This document shows, piece by piece, positions 41,405 to 50,529 of a DNA stretch of 64,000 nucleotides. Both the position numbers and the translations under genes were made by a program. Source of the stretch: Marinibacterium anthonyi (lineage in GTDB: Bacteria > Pseudomonadota > Alphaproteobacteria > Rhodobacterales > Rhodobacteraceae); contig CP031589.1 in the NCBI GenBank assembly GCA_003217735.2, positions 1 through 64,000 on the forward strand, in the 5' to 3' direction. The number at the start of each line of letters is the position of its first letter. The stretch's first letter is position 1. The notes under the pieces were generated by a model. It saw only the letters and a list, made by a program, of their open reading frames with translations. It did no database searches and was not told the DNA's origin.

Positions 41405-41974
41405 TCCGCCTCAAAGATGGGCCGCCCACGGGCGGCCCTTTCCCCGGTCCGGGGAACGCTGCGCCAGGTCCGGTGACCCCTGCCTTCGGCCGGTGTCCCC
41501 GGGAAGATGTCAGGACCGCAAGCGGTCCTAACGGGATCCGAGAAGTCGCCTGGACAGACCTGCCGGCCAGCCTCAAGGGGGCCATCCGGAATAACAGTCG
41601 GGCTGCGCCCGCCGGTTTTTCCGGCAGAGATTTGGCTGGCCAAATCTGGCCGCCCTTGACCCTGTCCGTCAGCCCCGTCGGTCAGAAGATGCGCCGCCCC
41701 TCGCTTCCGTCCGAACACATGCGTGTTCGGCCTGAACCTCGGGCGCGGGCGCGAGGAACGCCGGTCGGTGGACGGTTGGAAGGGAGGGCACTTTTGGGCC
41801 CTTCGGGCCGGGCCTCGCGCCCCCGATTTTATCGGGGCCGCTCGGCGGAATACGGAATACGAGGCCGCGGTCGCCTGGTTCAACGATCATATAGTATTGA
41901 CACGTTGCTATAGTTTCGTAAGGTTGGGTGCGACCTCGTATGAAGTTGGCAGGAAATAGGGGGGCTTTCTTCGC
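41405..41974. other. Hairpin-rich oriT-like region before the mobilisation genes
   Basis: About 570 bp without a gene, containing a series of exact stems: AGGACCGC/GCGGTCCT (41512-41529), GCCGG/CCGGC around TTTTT (41611-41625), AGATTTGGC/GCCAAATCT (41628-41647), CCGAACAC/GTGTTCGG (41711-41730), GGCCC/GGGCC (41797-41809) and CCCCGAT/ATCGGGG (41821-41837). Its place directly upstream of the MobC-like and relaxase genes is where oriT normally lies. I cannot identify the nick site. Confidence 0.5.
41889..41918. promoter_or_regulatory. TATAGT direct-repeat motif before mobC-relaxase-virD4
   Basis: ATATAGTATTG (41889-41899) is followed by TATAGTTTCG (41909-41918), the TATAGT units being 19 bp apart, in an AT-rich island 60 bp before the MobC-like gene. 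Similar pairs lie at 60511 and 62381. Confidence 0.5.
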
Positions 41975-42565
41975 ATGACCCGGGCGAAACGACTTACCGA
42001 AGTGGAGCGTACCGAGATCGTACGCGAGGCGGCCGAGGGCGTGTCCACGGCCGAGCTTGCCGCGCGCTTCGGGGTCACGCCGCGTGCCATCCAGTACACT
42101 CTGAAAGCCGACGAAGAACGCCAGCGGGATGCGGCCGTGGCGACCGCCGCGGTGACGGTAAAGCTGACCTCCGAGGAGCTCGGCGCCTTGGACGAGGTCC
42201 TGGCTTCCGCAGGCATCGAAACCCGCACGGAGGGTGTGAGACGGCTCATCCAGGCGGCCGGCGGAACCTTCGTTCCGGACGCTCACCTGGCCGCAGAGAT
42301 GACGCGTTACCGGGCCTCTCTGCACGAGGTCGGCAACGGCGTCGTGCAGATCGCCAAGCAGATGACGCAGGCGAACCGGATGGGGCAGGGCGCCGGCGGA
42401 GCAGGTGCCCAGTTCTCCGAATTGCGCCTCGCCCAGATGCGGGCTTTGGCGCGGTTCATGCTTGATTCCGCTGATGAGATTGACCTGGCTATTCGCCGCC
42501 GCCGGGAGGCGATGCAGCTCTCTGCAACCGCCGCGCTGAGGGAGTTTGCCCATGCGGCTGAATGA
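41975..42565 (+). CDS. MobC-like relaxosome accessory protein
   Basis: A 196-residue protein. An N-terminal helix-turn-helix (about 8-45: E-R-T-E-I-V-R-E-A-A-E-G-V-S-T-A-E-L-A-A-R-F-G-V-T) is followed by a ribbon-helix-helix/MobC-type region (about 55-130, with K-L-T-S-E-E-L-G-A-L-D and L-A-A-E-M-T-R-Y-R-A-S-L-H-E-V-G-N) and a helical C-terminus. It should bind oriT and recruit the relaxase. It overlaps the relaxase gene by 14 bp. Confidence 0.8.
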   Translation: MTRAKRLTEVERTEIVREAAEGVSTAELAARFGVTPRAIQYTLKADEERQRDAAVATAAVTVKLTSEELGALDEVLASAGIETRTEGVRRLIQAAGGTFVPDAHLAAEMTRYRASLHEVGNGVVQIAKQMTQANRMGQGAGGAGAQFSELRLAQMRALARFMLDSADEIDLAIRRRREAMQLSATAALREFAHAAE

Positions 42566-44858
42566 TGCCGTCCATGACGTCACCGGGGAGATCTTCCGGG
42601 AGGGCTGGAGCCGGATCCGGGGCTCGATGCAGGGGCTGCAGGCTGGGCGCCAGAAGCAGCTCGTGCGGGCGGCTGCCGGCCATCGGGCGGCGGTCTTCAA
42701 GGCGATCCGGGGCGGGGGGACGCATACCAAATCCCAGCTGATGAACCAGCTCGACTACCTCACCACGAAGTCCTCCCATATCGTGGACTCGAGCGGGTTC
42801 CTGGATGGGAAGGCCAGGCTCGAGACACGCGAGATCAAGGACCTCACGGACCGCTTTGCCAAGCGCTGGAGCGCGGGGTTCAAGCCGAAGCTCGGACAGA
42901 CGACGCACATGCTCATGTCCTACCCGATCGGCACGCGCGGCGAGGACGTCCGGGACATCACGGCGAATGTCGCCGAGCGGTTCTTCCAATCCGACGAAGG
43001 GCATTTCGACTACATCATCGCGGTCCATGAGGACCGGGATCACCCCCACGCGCATATAGTCTTGAACCGCCGATCGCAGGAGGGGGAGTTCTTTTTCCTC
43101 GGCCGCGACCACCGGTTCAACTACGACGATTTCCGTCTCGCGATGGCCGAGGAAGCCGAGAGGTTCGGCGTCCGGCTCGAGGCGACGAGGCGGTTGGATC
43201 GGGGCGTCGTGGATTATCCGCCGCGGACCCGTGAGGTCTATGCGGCGAAGGACGAGGGGCGGGTAGCGGAACCCCGTCCTCGTGTCGGTGCGGATCTGGA
43301 TCGCGCGCTGGCGGAGATCGCCAACACGAGGATCATCTATCACTCGCTCGCCGCGGAGGCCTCGAGGGAGAACCGCGAGGACATCGCCGACGCCCTGTTC
43401 CGGGCCGGGGCGCTCCTGGCGAAGGGCGGCAAACTCAATCTGGAAGGAGGCGTCTACATGGCCGAGGATCAATCGTTCGAGGACCTCAGAACCCGCTACG
43501 CCGAACAGGTCGAGCGCGTCCAGGGCATGATCGCCGATAAGCCGGAGGCGGAGCGGCCGCGGCTCGAGAAGAGTCTGAACGAGATCCAGTCGCGGCTGGC
43601 ACATATGCAGCCGCTGGGACTCCGGTCCGTCACCCTGACCGAGAAACCGTCCAACGGCGGGGTCTACTCGGAAACCAATATCGATGCCGCGCGGCTGGAC
43701 CGCCTGCGCGATCCGGAGGTCCGGGCGCAGGTCGATACCGCGCTGCGGGGGACCGGGATCAGTTCTTCGGTGGTGGTCGCGCGCATGGAGACCGGGGCGC
43801 AGAACGCCGCGCTCGAGCGGCAATGGATCGCGGACGATCTGGCACGGGTTGCCGAGAAGGATGGTCTCAATCTCGATCGGCGCGCCGATCTTGAGACGGC
43901 GCGCGAGGCCCTCAACCGGGCCCATGTGCAGCTCGGCACCGCGCTGGAGCGGGCGGGCGTGTTGCGCCAGGACGGCGTCATGGAAGAGGAGGCCGTCCCG
44001 GAGCGGTTCCACTTCGATCCCGAGGCGGCCCGGGAGATGGAAGAGACCATCCGGCAGGAGATGCGCGCGGACGGGTTGACCCGGCAGCAGATCGAAGACC
44101 GGGACTGGGAAGTGGTCTCCCGGGCCGAACGCCGGATCGAGGACGAGCAGCGCGCCTGGCTCGAGGCGCATCCGGAGCTGCTCGCGCGCCCCGGCGACGT
44201 GATCGACCGGTCGGAACCCTACAGAGAACACATCACCGACGAGGCCCGGGCCGGCGAGATCGCCCGCGATGTCGACCGGATCATGGCGGGACGCGAGGTC
44301 CGGACCTCCGTCGCCGAGGCCGTCACCGAGGGGTTCCGGGACCGGTATCCGGACATGCCGTCGCATCTCGCCCGCGGGCTCGGCGTGACCTATGCCGACG
44401 TCGTCGAGGCGCGGGATACGGCAGCAATCAACGAGGTCCGCCGCGAGGCCGAGATGCGCGACGCGCTCGGATCGGACGCAACGGATGGCCGGCAAGTCGC
44501 TCGGGGCCAGAGACTGCCGGACGAGATCGCGCGGGTCATCGACCATGAACGTGCGGGCAACCTCCACGCGCCGTTCCGGGATGACGGGGACCGCCTGAGC
44601 TTCCGCGGCGCCGTTGAGCGGGAGCTTGATGACGCGCAGATCGACCGTCTGCGCGACGGGGACGTCGATGTGCTGAAGGACCGGATCGAGGATCGGCTGG
44701 ACCGGCTCTATGCCGCCAAGACCTATCTTCAATCTGATGCGGCGACCGCCAACAGCGAGGCGACACGGGCCGTGGTCGAGGAGATCGCCGACCGGGAGTT
44801 CGAACTGGACCGCGCCGATCTGGTCGACGGGGAATCCGAGCGTGGGGAGACCCATTGA
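42552..44858 (+). CDS. VirD2-like relaxase
   Basis: A 768-residue relaxase. The metal-binding three-histidine motif H-E-D-R-D-H-P-H-A-H is at 159-168; a candidate catalytic Tyr lies in M-N-Q-L-D-Y-L-T (about 65). This fits the MOBP/VirD2 class, which nicks oriT and stays bound to the 5' end of the transferred strand. The C-terminal ~500 residues are long, charged and helical (many R/E/D), probably for secretion and partner binding. GGGAG precedes ATG 42552; stop and start of the next gene overlap (TGATG). Confidence 0.87.
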   Translation: MRLNDAVHDVTGEIFREGWSRIRGSMQGLQAGRQKQLVRAAAGHRAAVFKAIRGGGTHTKSQLMNQLDYLTTKSSHIVDSSGFLDGKARLETREIKDLTDRFAKRWSAGFKPKLGQTTHMLMSYPIGTRGEDVRDITANVAERFFQSDEGHFDYIIAVHEDRDHPHAHIVLNRRSQEGEFFFLGRDHRFNYDDFRLAMAEEAERFGVRLEATRRLDRGVVDYPPRTREVYAAKDEGRVAEPRPRVGADLDRALAEIANTRIIYHSLAAEASRENREDIADALFRAGALLAKGGKLNLEGGVYMAEDQSFEDLRTRYAEQVERVQGMIADKPEAERPRLEKSLNEIQSRLAHMQPLGLRSVTLTEKPSNGGVYSETNIDAARLDRLRDPEVRAQVDTALRGTGISSSVVVARMETGAQNAALERQWIADDLARVAEKDGLNLDRRADLETAREALNRAHVQLGTALERAGVLRQDGVMEEEAVPERFHFDPEAAREMEETIRQEMRADGLTRQQIEDRDWEVVSRAERRIEDEQRAWLEAHPELLARPGDVIDRSEPYREHITDEARAGEIARDVDRIMAGREVRTSVAEAVTEGFRDRYPDMPSHLARGLGVTYADVVEARDTAAINEVRREAEMRDALGSDATDGRQVARGQRLPDEIARVIDHERAGNLHAPFRDDGDRLSFRGAVERELDDAQIDRLRDGDVDVLKDRIEDRLDRLYAAKTYLQSDAATANSEATRAVVEEIADREFELDRADLVDGESERGETH

Positions 44859-46882
44859 TGGGACCGATGGGGAAAGGCAAGCTTGTCGTCGGCGTTGTTC
44901 TGGTCACGCTCGTGGCCATGGTGATCGGCTACGTCATCGCCTCGGCCGTCCTGACCTTCCGGGATGTCGGCTTCCAGGCAGAGATCGACTTCTTCTACAT
45001 CGCGCGGAACTATCTCGCGATCCGCGCCGCCCGTCCCGACGACTTTCGCCTGGTCAATCTCATCATGGGCGGGGCAGGGGTGGCGGGCCTCCTGATGAGC
45101 CTTGCGATGTCTGGCTCCGCGCTCACCCGCTTCGGCTATACCCATTGGCAAACCCGCCGGGAAATGAAGCGGAACGGTTTCTTCGGCAGGCCCGGCACCG
45201 GCTTCGTAATCGGCAAGCTGGGCAAACCCACATCGCGTACCCCGTTCCTCTGCTCGACGACCTTTCCGCATGCGCTGATCGTCGCCCCGACGGGACGCGG
45301 CAAGACCACCGGCTTCGTCATCCCGAACCTGCTGACCTGGCAGGGATCGGCGGTGGTGCTCGACGTGAAGGGCGAATGCTACGAGGCCTCGGCGCGCCAC
45401 CGCGCCGCGCAGGGTGACACGGTCTATCGCTTCGCCCCGACGGATTGGGAGAACAAGCGCACGCACCGCTACAACCCGCTCCTGAGGATCTACGAGCTCG
45501 AGGATCCGGCGCGCCAGCAGATGGAGCTTCAGCTCCTCGCGACGCTGTTCCTGCAGAACGACAACGATCGGGTGCAGGGCCTCCTGAAGGGCGGGATCGA
45601 TCTCTTCGTCGCGGCCGGCCTCCTGGCCTTCCAGCGTCGGCGGCCGACGCTCGGGGAGATTTATCGCATCGCCGCCTCGGGCGGGCAGAAGCAGAAGGAA
45701 TACCTGGCGCGGGCCCATGAGGTCTGGAACCCGGCGGCGCGGCTGATCTTCACGCGTCTGGCCTCGACAAACAACGACACTCTGACCTCCTATGTCTCGC
45801 TCCTGATGACCTCCGGTCTCGATCAGTGGCAGAACCCGGCGATCGACGATGCGACAGCCATCTCGGATTTCGATTTCCGGACGATCCGCAAGACACCGTT
45901 CAGCGTCTACCTGGTCGTTCAGCCCCTGATGGTGAAACCCCTGGCGCCGCTGATCCGGCTGTTCTTCTCCGACGTCCTCTCCGCCCTGCAGGACAAGGAG
46001 CCGGGCCCCGACGAGCCCTGGCCGGTCATGATCATGCTCGACGAGTTCAACCGGCTCGGCAAAATGCCGATCGTCGCCGAGAGCATCGAGGTACTGCGGC
46101 ACTATCGCGGGCACCTGGCGGTGGTCACCCAGACCATCCCGGCCATCGATGAGATCTACGGCGAGAACACGCGGCGCGCGCTGCAGGGCAATGCCGGCGT
46201 GAAGCTCTACCTGACGCCCTCGGATGAAAAGACCATCGAGGAGTTGAGCAAGGCGGTCGGCAAGACCACCAAGACCGTCGTCACACGCTCCCGGTCCATC
46301 GGCAAGAACCCCTTCGAGGGGCGCAGCCAGTCGATGCGCACCGAGGAAACCTCGCTCCTGCCGGAAGACGAGGCGCGGCGTCTTCCGCTCGACGAGATCG
46401 TCGTCGTGGTCGATGCGCAGATGCCGATCCGGGCGAAGCGCGTGGTGTATTTCGAGGACCCGTTCTTCAAGGGCATCCATGCCGCGCAGGAGGGAGAGCT
46501 GCCCTTCCCGACGGGGCCTGTCCCGCCGATGGGGGCATTGCCGCTGAGCGTCAGGGCGATGCCCACGGCGCCGCGGGGGTCAGGTCTGTCGGAACGCGAT
46601 TTTGAGGCTCGGATGGGTCTTACGGAACCAAGTGAAAACCCACCCATTAACCACAATCCACCTACTGTGACCCCGCGTGCCCGCGCCGCTGTCATCGCGG
46701 ACGATCAGCGCCAGTTCGAGATGGATTTCGGCGGCCAGGCCGAGCTCTCACGCGAGAATCCGTCGGAGGATGACGTCGCACAGGTTGAGCGCGCCGTCAG
46801 TGATCTGGAGCGATTGGAGGGGGAGATCGCAGGTTCAGCACCGCTGGCCAATGATACTGGCGAGAGGCTTGGGACGGGCTGA
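44858..46882 (+). CDS. virD4: VirD4/TraG coupling protein
   Basis: A 674-residue coupling ATPase. Two N-terminal membrane segments (about 7-30 and 65-90) precede the ATPase domain with Walker A A-P-T-G-R-G-K-T-T (about 146) and Walker B V-M-I-M-L-D-E-F-N-R-L-G. It delivers the relaxase-DNA complex to the secretion channel. It overlaps the relaxase stop by 1 bp and completes a mobC-relaxase-virD4 operon. The C-terminal ~120 residues are Pro-rich and variable. Confidence 0.93.
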   Translation: MGPMGKGKLVVGVVLVTLVAMVIGYVIASAVLTFRDVGFQAEIDFFYIARNYLAIRAARPDDFRLVNLIMGGAGVAGLLMSLAMSGSALTRFGYTHWQTRREMKRNGFFGRPGTGFVIGKLGKPTSRTPFLCSTTFPHALIVAPTGRGKTTGFVIPNLLTWQGSAVVLDVKGECYEASARHRAAQGDTVYRFAPTDWENKRTHRYNPLLRIYELEDPARQQMELQLLATLFLQNDNDRVQGLLKGGIDLFVAAGLLAFQRRRPTLGEIYRIAASGGQKQKEYLARAHEVWNPAARLIFTRLASTNNDTLTSYVSLLMTSGLDQWQNPAIDDATAISDFDFRTIRKTPFSVYLVVQPLMVKPLAPLIRLFFSDVLSALQDKEPGPDEPWPVMIMLDEFNRLGKMPIVAESIEVLRHYRGHLAVVTQTIPAIDEIYGENTRRALQGNAGVKLYLTPSDEKTIEELSKAVGKTTKTVVTRSRSIGKNPFEGRSQSMRTEETSLLPEDEARRLPLDEIVVVVDAQMPIRAKRVVYFEDPFFKGIHAAQEGELPFPTGPVPPMGALPLSVRAMPTAPRGSGLSERDFEARMGLTEPSENPPINHNPPTVTPRARAAVIADDQRQFEMDFGGQAELSRENPSEDDVAQVERAVSDLERLEGEIAGSAPLANDTGERLGTG

Positions 46883-46942
46883 GCCGTCATTCGATCAACA
46901 CGCAGAGAAAGGTGCGCGTGAGCCCGTCGTGAACATAGCTGC

Positions 46943-47851
46943 CTACCCGCTGGTTCTCTCTCCGCTCTCCTGCCGTAGGCTCTCGAGAAACAACGAGAAG
47001 GCGCGGGTCGGCTGGCGTCGGCTCGAATAGAAAGCATGATAGCCTGGAAACCGGGGACACCAGTCGGGAAGCACTTCAACAAGACGACCGTCTTTAAGGG
47101 CGGGTGCGGCGAGGTCCTCGAGCATGTAGGCCAAACCCATCCCCATGCAGGCTGCCGCCACAAGTGCGTCACCATCGTTGACGATGACGGACGGCGAGAC
47201 CTTCACTGTCTCCGCATGCCCATCCTTTTCGAACGACCACTGCGACAGGGTGCCTCCGGCATTTCTGTAACCTATGCAGCGATGCGCCGGGAGTTGGCGC
47301 GGCGCGCGCGGTGGATCGCAGGTATCCAAATAGCCCGCCGCCCCCACGACGACTGCTCTCAGGGGAGGACCCACGGGCACCGCGATCATGTCCATCTCCA
47401 GATCCTCGCGCAGCCGTATCCCGATGTCGAACCGCTCTGCGACGATATCGACATACCGGTTCTCCACGCTCAGTTCACCCTCGATCTCGGGATGCGCCGC
47501 GATCAGCCGTGAGAAGGCCGGCCAGACGAGCGTATCGGCAGCGTGTTTGCCGCAGGTCACCCGCAGACGTCCGCCAGGTTGCTCGCGCAACTGTTCCAGA
47601 TCCTCGATCTCGGCATCGATCTCCGCGATCACCGGGGCGAGCGTGTCCAGCAGCCGCTCGCCCGCCGCGGTCGGGGTAAGGCTGCGTGTCGAGCGGGACA
47701 ACAACCTGATCCCCAGATCGCCCTCGAGGCGCTTCACCGTCTGGCTGACTGCGGACTGGGTCACGCCGAGGGTGCGTGCCGCGGCGCTGAAACTGCCCTC
47801 AGCGGCGACGCGATGGAAGATGACGAGATCGGATAACTTACGAGGATCCAT
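46943..47851 (-). CDS. LysR-family transcriptional regulator
   Basis: A 302-residue LysR regulator. The N-terminal winged helix (D-L-V-I-F-H-R-V-A-A-E-G-S-F-S-A-A-A-R-T-L) and the effector domain (about 90-295) are complete. It is divergent from an SDR gene with a 98-bp gap, so it likely controls it. The pair sits between virD4 and virB6 and is unrelated to transfer: a cargo insertion in the conjugation region. It belongs to the group that often regulates neighbouring oxidoreductases. Confidence 0.9.
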   Translation of the reverse strand: MDPRKLSDLVIFHRVAAEGSFSAAARTLGVTQSAVSQTVKRLEGDLGIRLLSRSTRSLTPTAAGERLLDTLAPVIAEIDAEIEDLEQLREQPGGRLRVTCGKHAADTLVWPAFSRLIAAHPEIEGELSVENRYVDIVAERFDIGIRLREDLEMDMIAVPVGPPLRAVVVGAAGYLDTCDPPRAPRQLPAHRCIGYRNAGGTLSQWSFEKDGHAETVKVSPSVIVNDGDALVAAACMGMGLAYMLEDLAAPALKDGRLVEVLPDWCPRFPGYHAFYSSRRQPTRAFSLFLESLRQESGERTSG

Positions 47852-47949
47852 TCAGTAGCTTTACTACTTGATCCAATAAATTCCCAAGCACTAATCGCGA
47901 ACAGCATCGATGAGCTAATATCAGATCAGCAAGCCAAGAGGAGGTTCCA

Positions 47950-48768
47950 GTGGCTGAGAAGGTATGGTTCATCACCGGGGCCGGCAGAGGCCTGGGATAT
48001 ATGCTCGCCCGCGACGCCCTGGCCGCCGGCGACAAGGTCGTGGCGACCAGCCAGACCGTCGACGGGCTGGCCGATCGCCTCTCCGCTCCGAATGATAGCC
48101 TGCTCGTGCTGCCGCTCGACGTGACCGACGCCCGTGCGGCTTCCGCTGCGCATGACGCGGCCGTCGAGGCGTTCGGCCGGATCGACGTGCTGGTGAACAA
48201 CGCCGGTCGCGCGCAGCTCGGATGGTTCGAGACGATCCCGGAGGAGGACGTGCGCCGGCAGTTCGAGATCAACCTCTTCGGGGCGATGAACGTGGCGCGC
48301 GCGGTGCTGCCCACGATGCGCCGTCAGCGCTCGGGCCTCGTGGTCACCATCTCCTCGGTGAACGGCCTCGTCTCGAATCCCGGCGGATCGGTCTACTCGG
48401 CGTCCAAGTTCGCGCTCGAAGGCTGGATGGAGGGCCTCGCCGAAGAGATCGCACCGCTCGGTATCCGCTCTCTCATCGTGGAGCCGGGGATGATGCGCAC
48501 GAACTTCCTCGATCCGTCCACGGCCCGGCAGGGCGCTGAAGACATTGCGGACTATGCCGAGGCGGTCGCCGGCTTCCGAGCCTTCATCACGCAAGCGAAC
48601 GGCGCGCAGCAAAACGACCCCGAGGCGCTCGCCGCCCTGATCATCGCCGAAGCGTCGTCTCCCGAACCAGCGCGGCGGCTCCTGTTCGGCGCCGATGCGC
48701 ACGAATGGGCAAGCGCCAAGTGCCAACAGCTCGCAGCCGAGATCGACGCTTCAGGCGCCCGTGGCTGA
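47950..48768 (+). CDS. SDR-family oxidoreductase
   Basis: A 272-residue classical SDR. The cofactor motif T-G-A-G-R-G-L-G is at 9-16, N-N-A-G near 86, catalytic Ser in I-S-S-V-N-G and Y-S-A-S-K (Tyr/Lys) at about 155-159. Start is GTG 47950, with AGAGGAGG just upstream. Substrate is unknown. Controlled most likely by the divergent LysR regulator. Confidence 0.9.
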   Translation: MAEKVWFITGAGRGLGYMLARDALAAGDKVVATSQTVDGLADRLSAPNDSLLVLPLDVTDARAASAAHDAAVEAFGRIDVLVNNAGRAQLGWFETIPEEDVRRQFEINLFGAMNVARAVLPTMRRQRSGLVVTISSVNGLVSNPGGSVYSASKFALEGWMEGLAEEIAPLGIRSLIVEPGMMRTNFLDPSTARQGAEDIADYAEAVAGFRAFITQANGAQQNDPEALAALIIAEASSPEPARRLLFGADAHEWASAKCQQLAAEIDASGARG

Positions 48769-48842
48769 CCAGGTGCAATGTCGGCTCGTCCGCAACATCG
48801 CCGTTATCGAGCTGTGACGAGGACGCTCACTCTTCTCCCGAC

Positions 48843-49922
48843 CTATCGCCGCCCCAATCTGGTTAAACGTGCCAGCTGCGCCAGCATTCGAGCGCCAGTC
48901 CCGGACGACGCGCTGGCCTGGGGTGGCGATGAGCCAGCCGCGGACGTTGGACGCGTCGGGAGCGACTGAACGCCAAAGAACTGTCGTGCCCTGAGCGCCG
49001 CATATTCTGCGCCGGTCGCGCCACCGATAGCGTACCGGTTGTAGACCTGCTGGCTGCCGGCGAGCCCCCGTGCGAAGGCATAGCTCCCTCCAAACCCTGC
49101 GGAGAGGGCTGGCATCATGATGTTTCCAGAGACTGCCCGGACGATGAACGGTGTTGCGATGATGAAGCCCTTGGCCATCAGCACCATCATGAAGAAAGGA
49201 ATAAGGGCCCCGATGTTGGAAGCGCCCTCCGGATCTCCGAGTTCAGCGAGCAACGCCCGTGATACCCCCGTGATCGTCGCGAACACACCTGCGATCACAA
49301 TTGGATACATTGCGAACGAGATCAGAGCCGACAGCCACCGCGCGAAGTAATCCTTCGTGACCTCGAAGAGTGTCAGGAAGATCATGACCGGAGCAATGCC
49401 GATCAATAGGGTAATCATGAGGCGGGACGCCACGATGATGAATGCCGCCAAGCCCCCGAGGATCGAGAGCAACAGGACACCTAATGTGTCCATGAGCGCT
49501 CCTGCCATCCAATTCAGCTCGGAGCCCGCGGCGTTCAGATAGTCTCCAAGGGCCGCGATGAGCTGGTCGAACTCTTCGGCGAAGGTCCCGGACGGGCCCG
49601 GAGACCCGCCGCCGACAGAAGCCACCAGAGACCCCGCGATGCTGTCGATACCGTTCAGCATGGCCGAGGCCAGAGCATTGAACTGCACCCAATCGGTCGC
49701 GAACACGCCGATCAAGCCGACCTTCGCGGCCAGCCAGAAGGCAGTCCTCCCGTCCATGGCGCGATATTGATAAATCATGTTGACGCAGACGAGAATGACC
49801 ACCAGCGTCGTCCCGAGAACGAGAATAGTGCCGACCGTCGCCGCCACCGCGCCGAACTGCGTCTCGGCGGCCGAGTCGAGATACCCCTGAGCCGTTTCCA
49901 CGAAATAGGCCACGACGCTCAT
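48843..49922 (-). CDS. virB6: VirB6-like inner-membrane channel protein
   Basis: A 359-residue polytopic membrane protein with six or so hydrophobic segments (I-L-V-L-G-T-T-L-V-V-I-L-V; V-L-L-L-S-I-L-G-G-L-A-A-F; L-L-I-G-I-A-P-V-M-I-F-L and others) and a conserved Y-F-A-R-W-L-S motif. This is the VirB6/TrbL type, essential for DNA passage across the inner membrane. It is the last gene of the virB operon here, whereas in Ti-like clusters it lies between virB5 and virB7/8. Confidence 0.87.
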   Translation of the reverse strand: MSVVAYFVETAQGYLDSAAETQFGAVAATVGTILVLGTTLVVILVCVNMIYQYRAMDGRTAFWLAAKVGLIGVFATDWVQFNALASAMLNGIDSIAGSLVASVGGGSPGPSGTFAEEFDQLIAALGDYLNAAGSELNWMAGALMDTLGVLLLSILGGLAAFIIVASRLMITLLIGIAPVMIFLTLFEVTKDYFARWLSALISFAMYPIVIAGVFATITGVSRALLAELGDPEGASNIGALIPFFMMVLMAKGFIIATPFIVRAVSGNIMMPALSAGFGGSYAFARGLAGSQQVYNRYAIGGATGAEYAALRARQFFGVQSLPTRPTSAAGSSPPQASASSGTGARMLAQLARLTRLGRR

Positions 49923-49936
49923 GGGTGGTTCCTACC

Positions 49937-50341
49937 TCACCAGTTTCCGGCTGCTTCGCAGATCGGCATCGCGTCCGGACGAAGCTCATTTGCCAATCGG
50001 CGATAGTCTGAGGTCGCCTCGACAACGTCCCAGTACTCTGCCGCAGCGAAATTTTCGAAGAACACCGCCTCCGCATTGTCCCAGGCGGGATAGCGCGTTG
50101 GACAGGCGCAGTCCTGCCCGTCCACGATACGTTGCATGCTCTGCGCCCGATATATCTGTTGCACCAGGAGCCGCTTGTAGGAATCCCGTACATCGATGTT
50201 CTGCATCCAGTCCGGCTCGGGCGGCTGCTCCGGACAGACGTCGGGTTGGCTGTCGAGCGTCGGGATCAGGTTGCGCTCGGCGGCAGCAGCGGTTGCACAG
50301 CAGAGAACGACCAAGCCTGCCCAAGCAGCGACCCGCGTCAT
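49937..50341 (-). CDS. Exported protein of the virB operon, unknown
   Basis: A 134-residue protein with a signal peptide (V-L-C-C-A-T-A-A-A-A) and a mature domain with four cysteines (P-D-V-C-P, D-C-A-C-P, P-I-C-E), likely disulphide-linked in the periplasm, around Y-P-A-W-D-N-A-E-A-V-F-F-E-N-F. It lies between virB6 and a small orf and overlaps that orf by ATGA, so it belongs to the secretion operon. A VirB5/VirB7-like role at the outer side is possible, but unproven. Confidence 0.7.
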   Translation of the reverse strand: MTRVAAWAGLVVLCCATAAAAERNLIPTLDSQPDVCPEQPPEPDWMQNIDVRDSYKRLLVQQIYRAQSMQRIVDGQDCACPTRYPAWDNAEAVFFENFAAAEYWDVVEATSDYRRLANELRPDAMPICEAAGNW

Positions 50342-50529
50342 TCCGAGGCCTCTTTCGGTCCGGGAGCCAACTCGCGCTTCACGAAGGTGGTGTAGCCATA
50401 GTCGCCCGCCTCGGCGGTGATGACCTCCCAGCCTTCGGCGCCGCGTTCATTCAGGATCGTCCGCATCTCGCCATAGTCCTTCTGCTTCTTCACCTGGAAG
50501 AACAGGATGTCGTACTCGAATTGCTTCAT
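50338..50529 (-). CDS. DUF4177-like small protein of the virB operon
   Basis: A 63-residue cytoplasmic protein starting M-K-Q-F-E-Y-D-I-L-F-F-Q-V, with E-R-G-A-E-G-W-E-V-I and Y-x-x-x-F-V-K-R-E, matching the DUF4177 fold. It overlaps virB11 by ATGA and the following gene by 4 bp. Function unknown. Confidence 0.72.
   Translation of the reverse strand: MKQFEYDILFFQVKKQKDYGEMRTILNERGAEGWEVITAEAGDYGYTTFVKRELAPGPKEASE

Noticed and set aside
42489-44855. A 788-codon open frame on the minus strand opposite the relaxase
   Set aside because: It mirrors the relaxase codons in GC-rich DNA; the plus-strand protein has the three-histidine motif, while the minus frame shows no domain.
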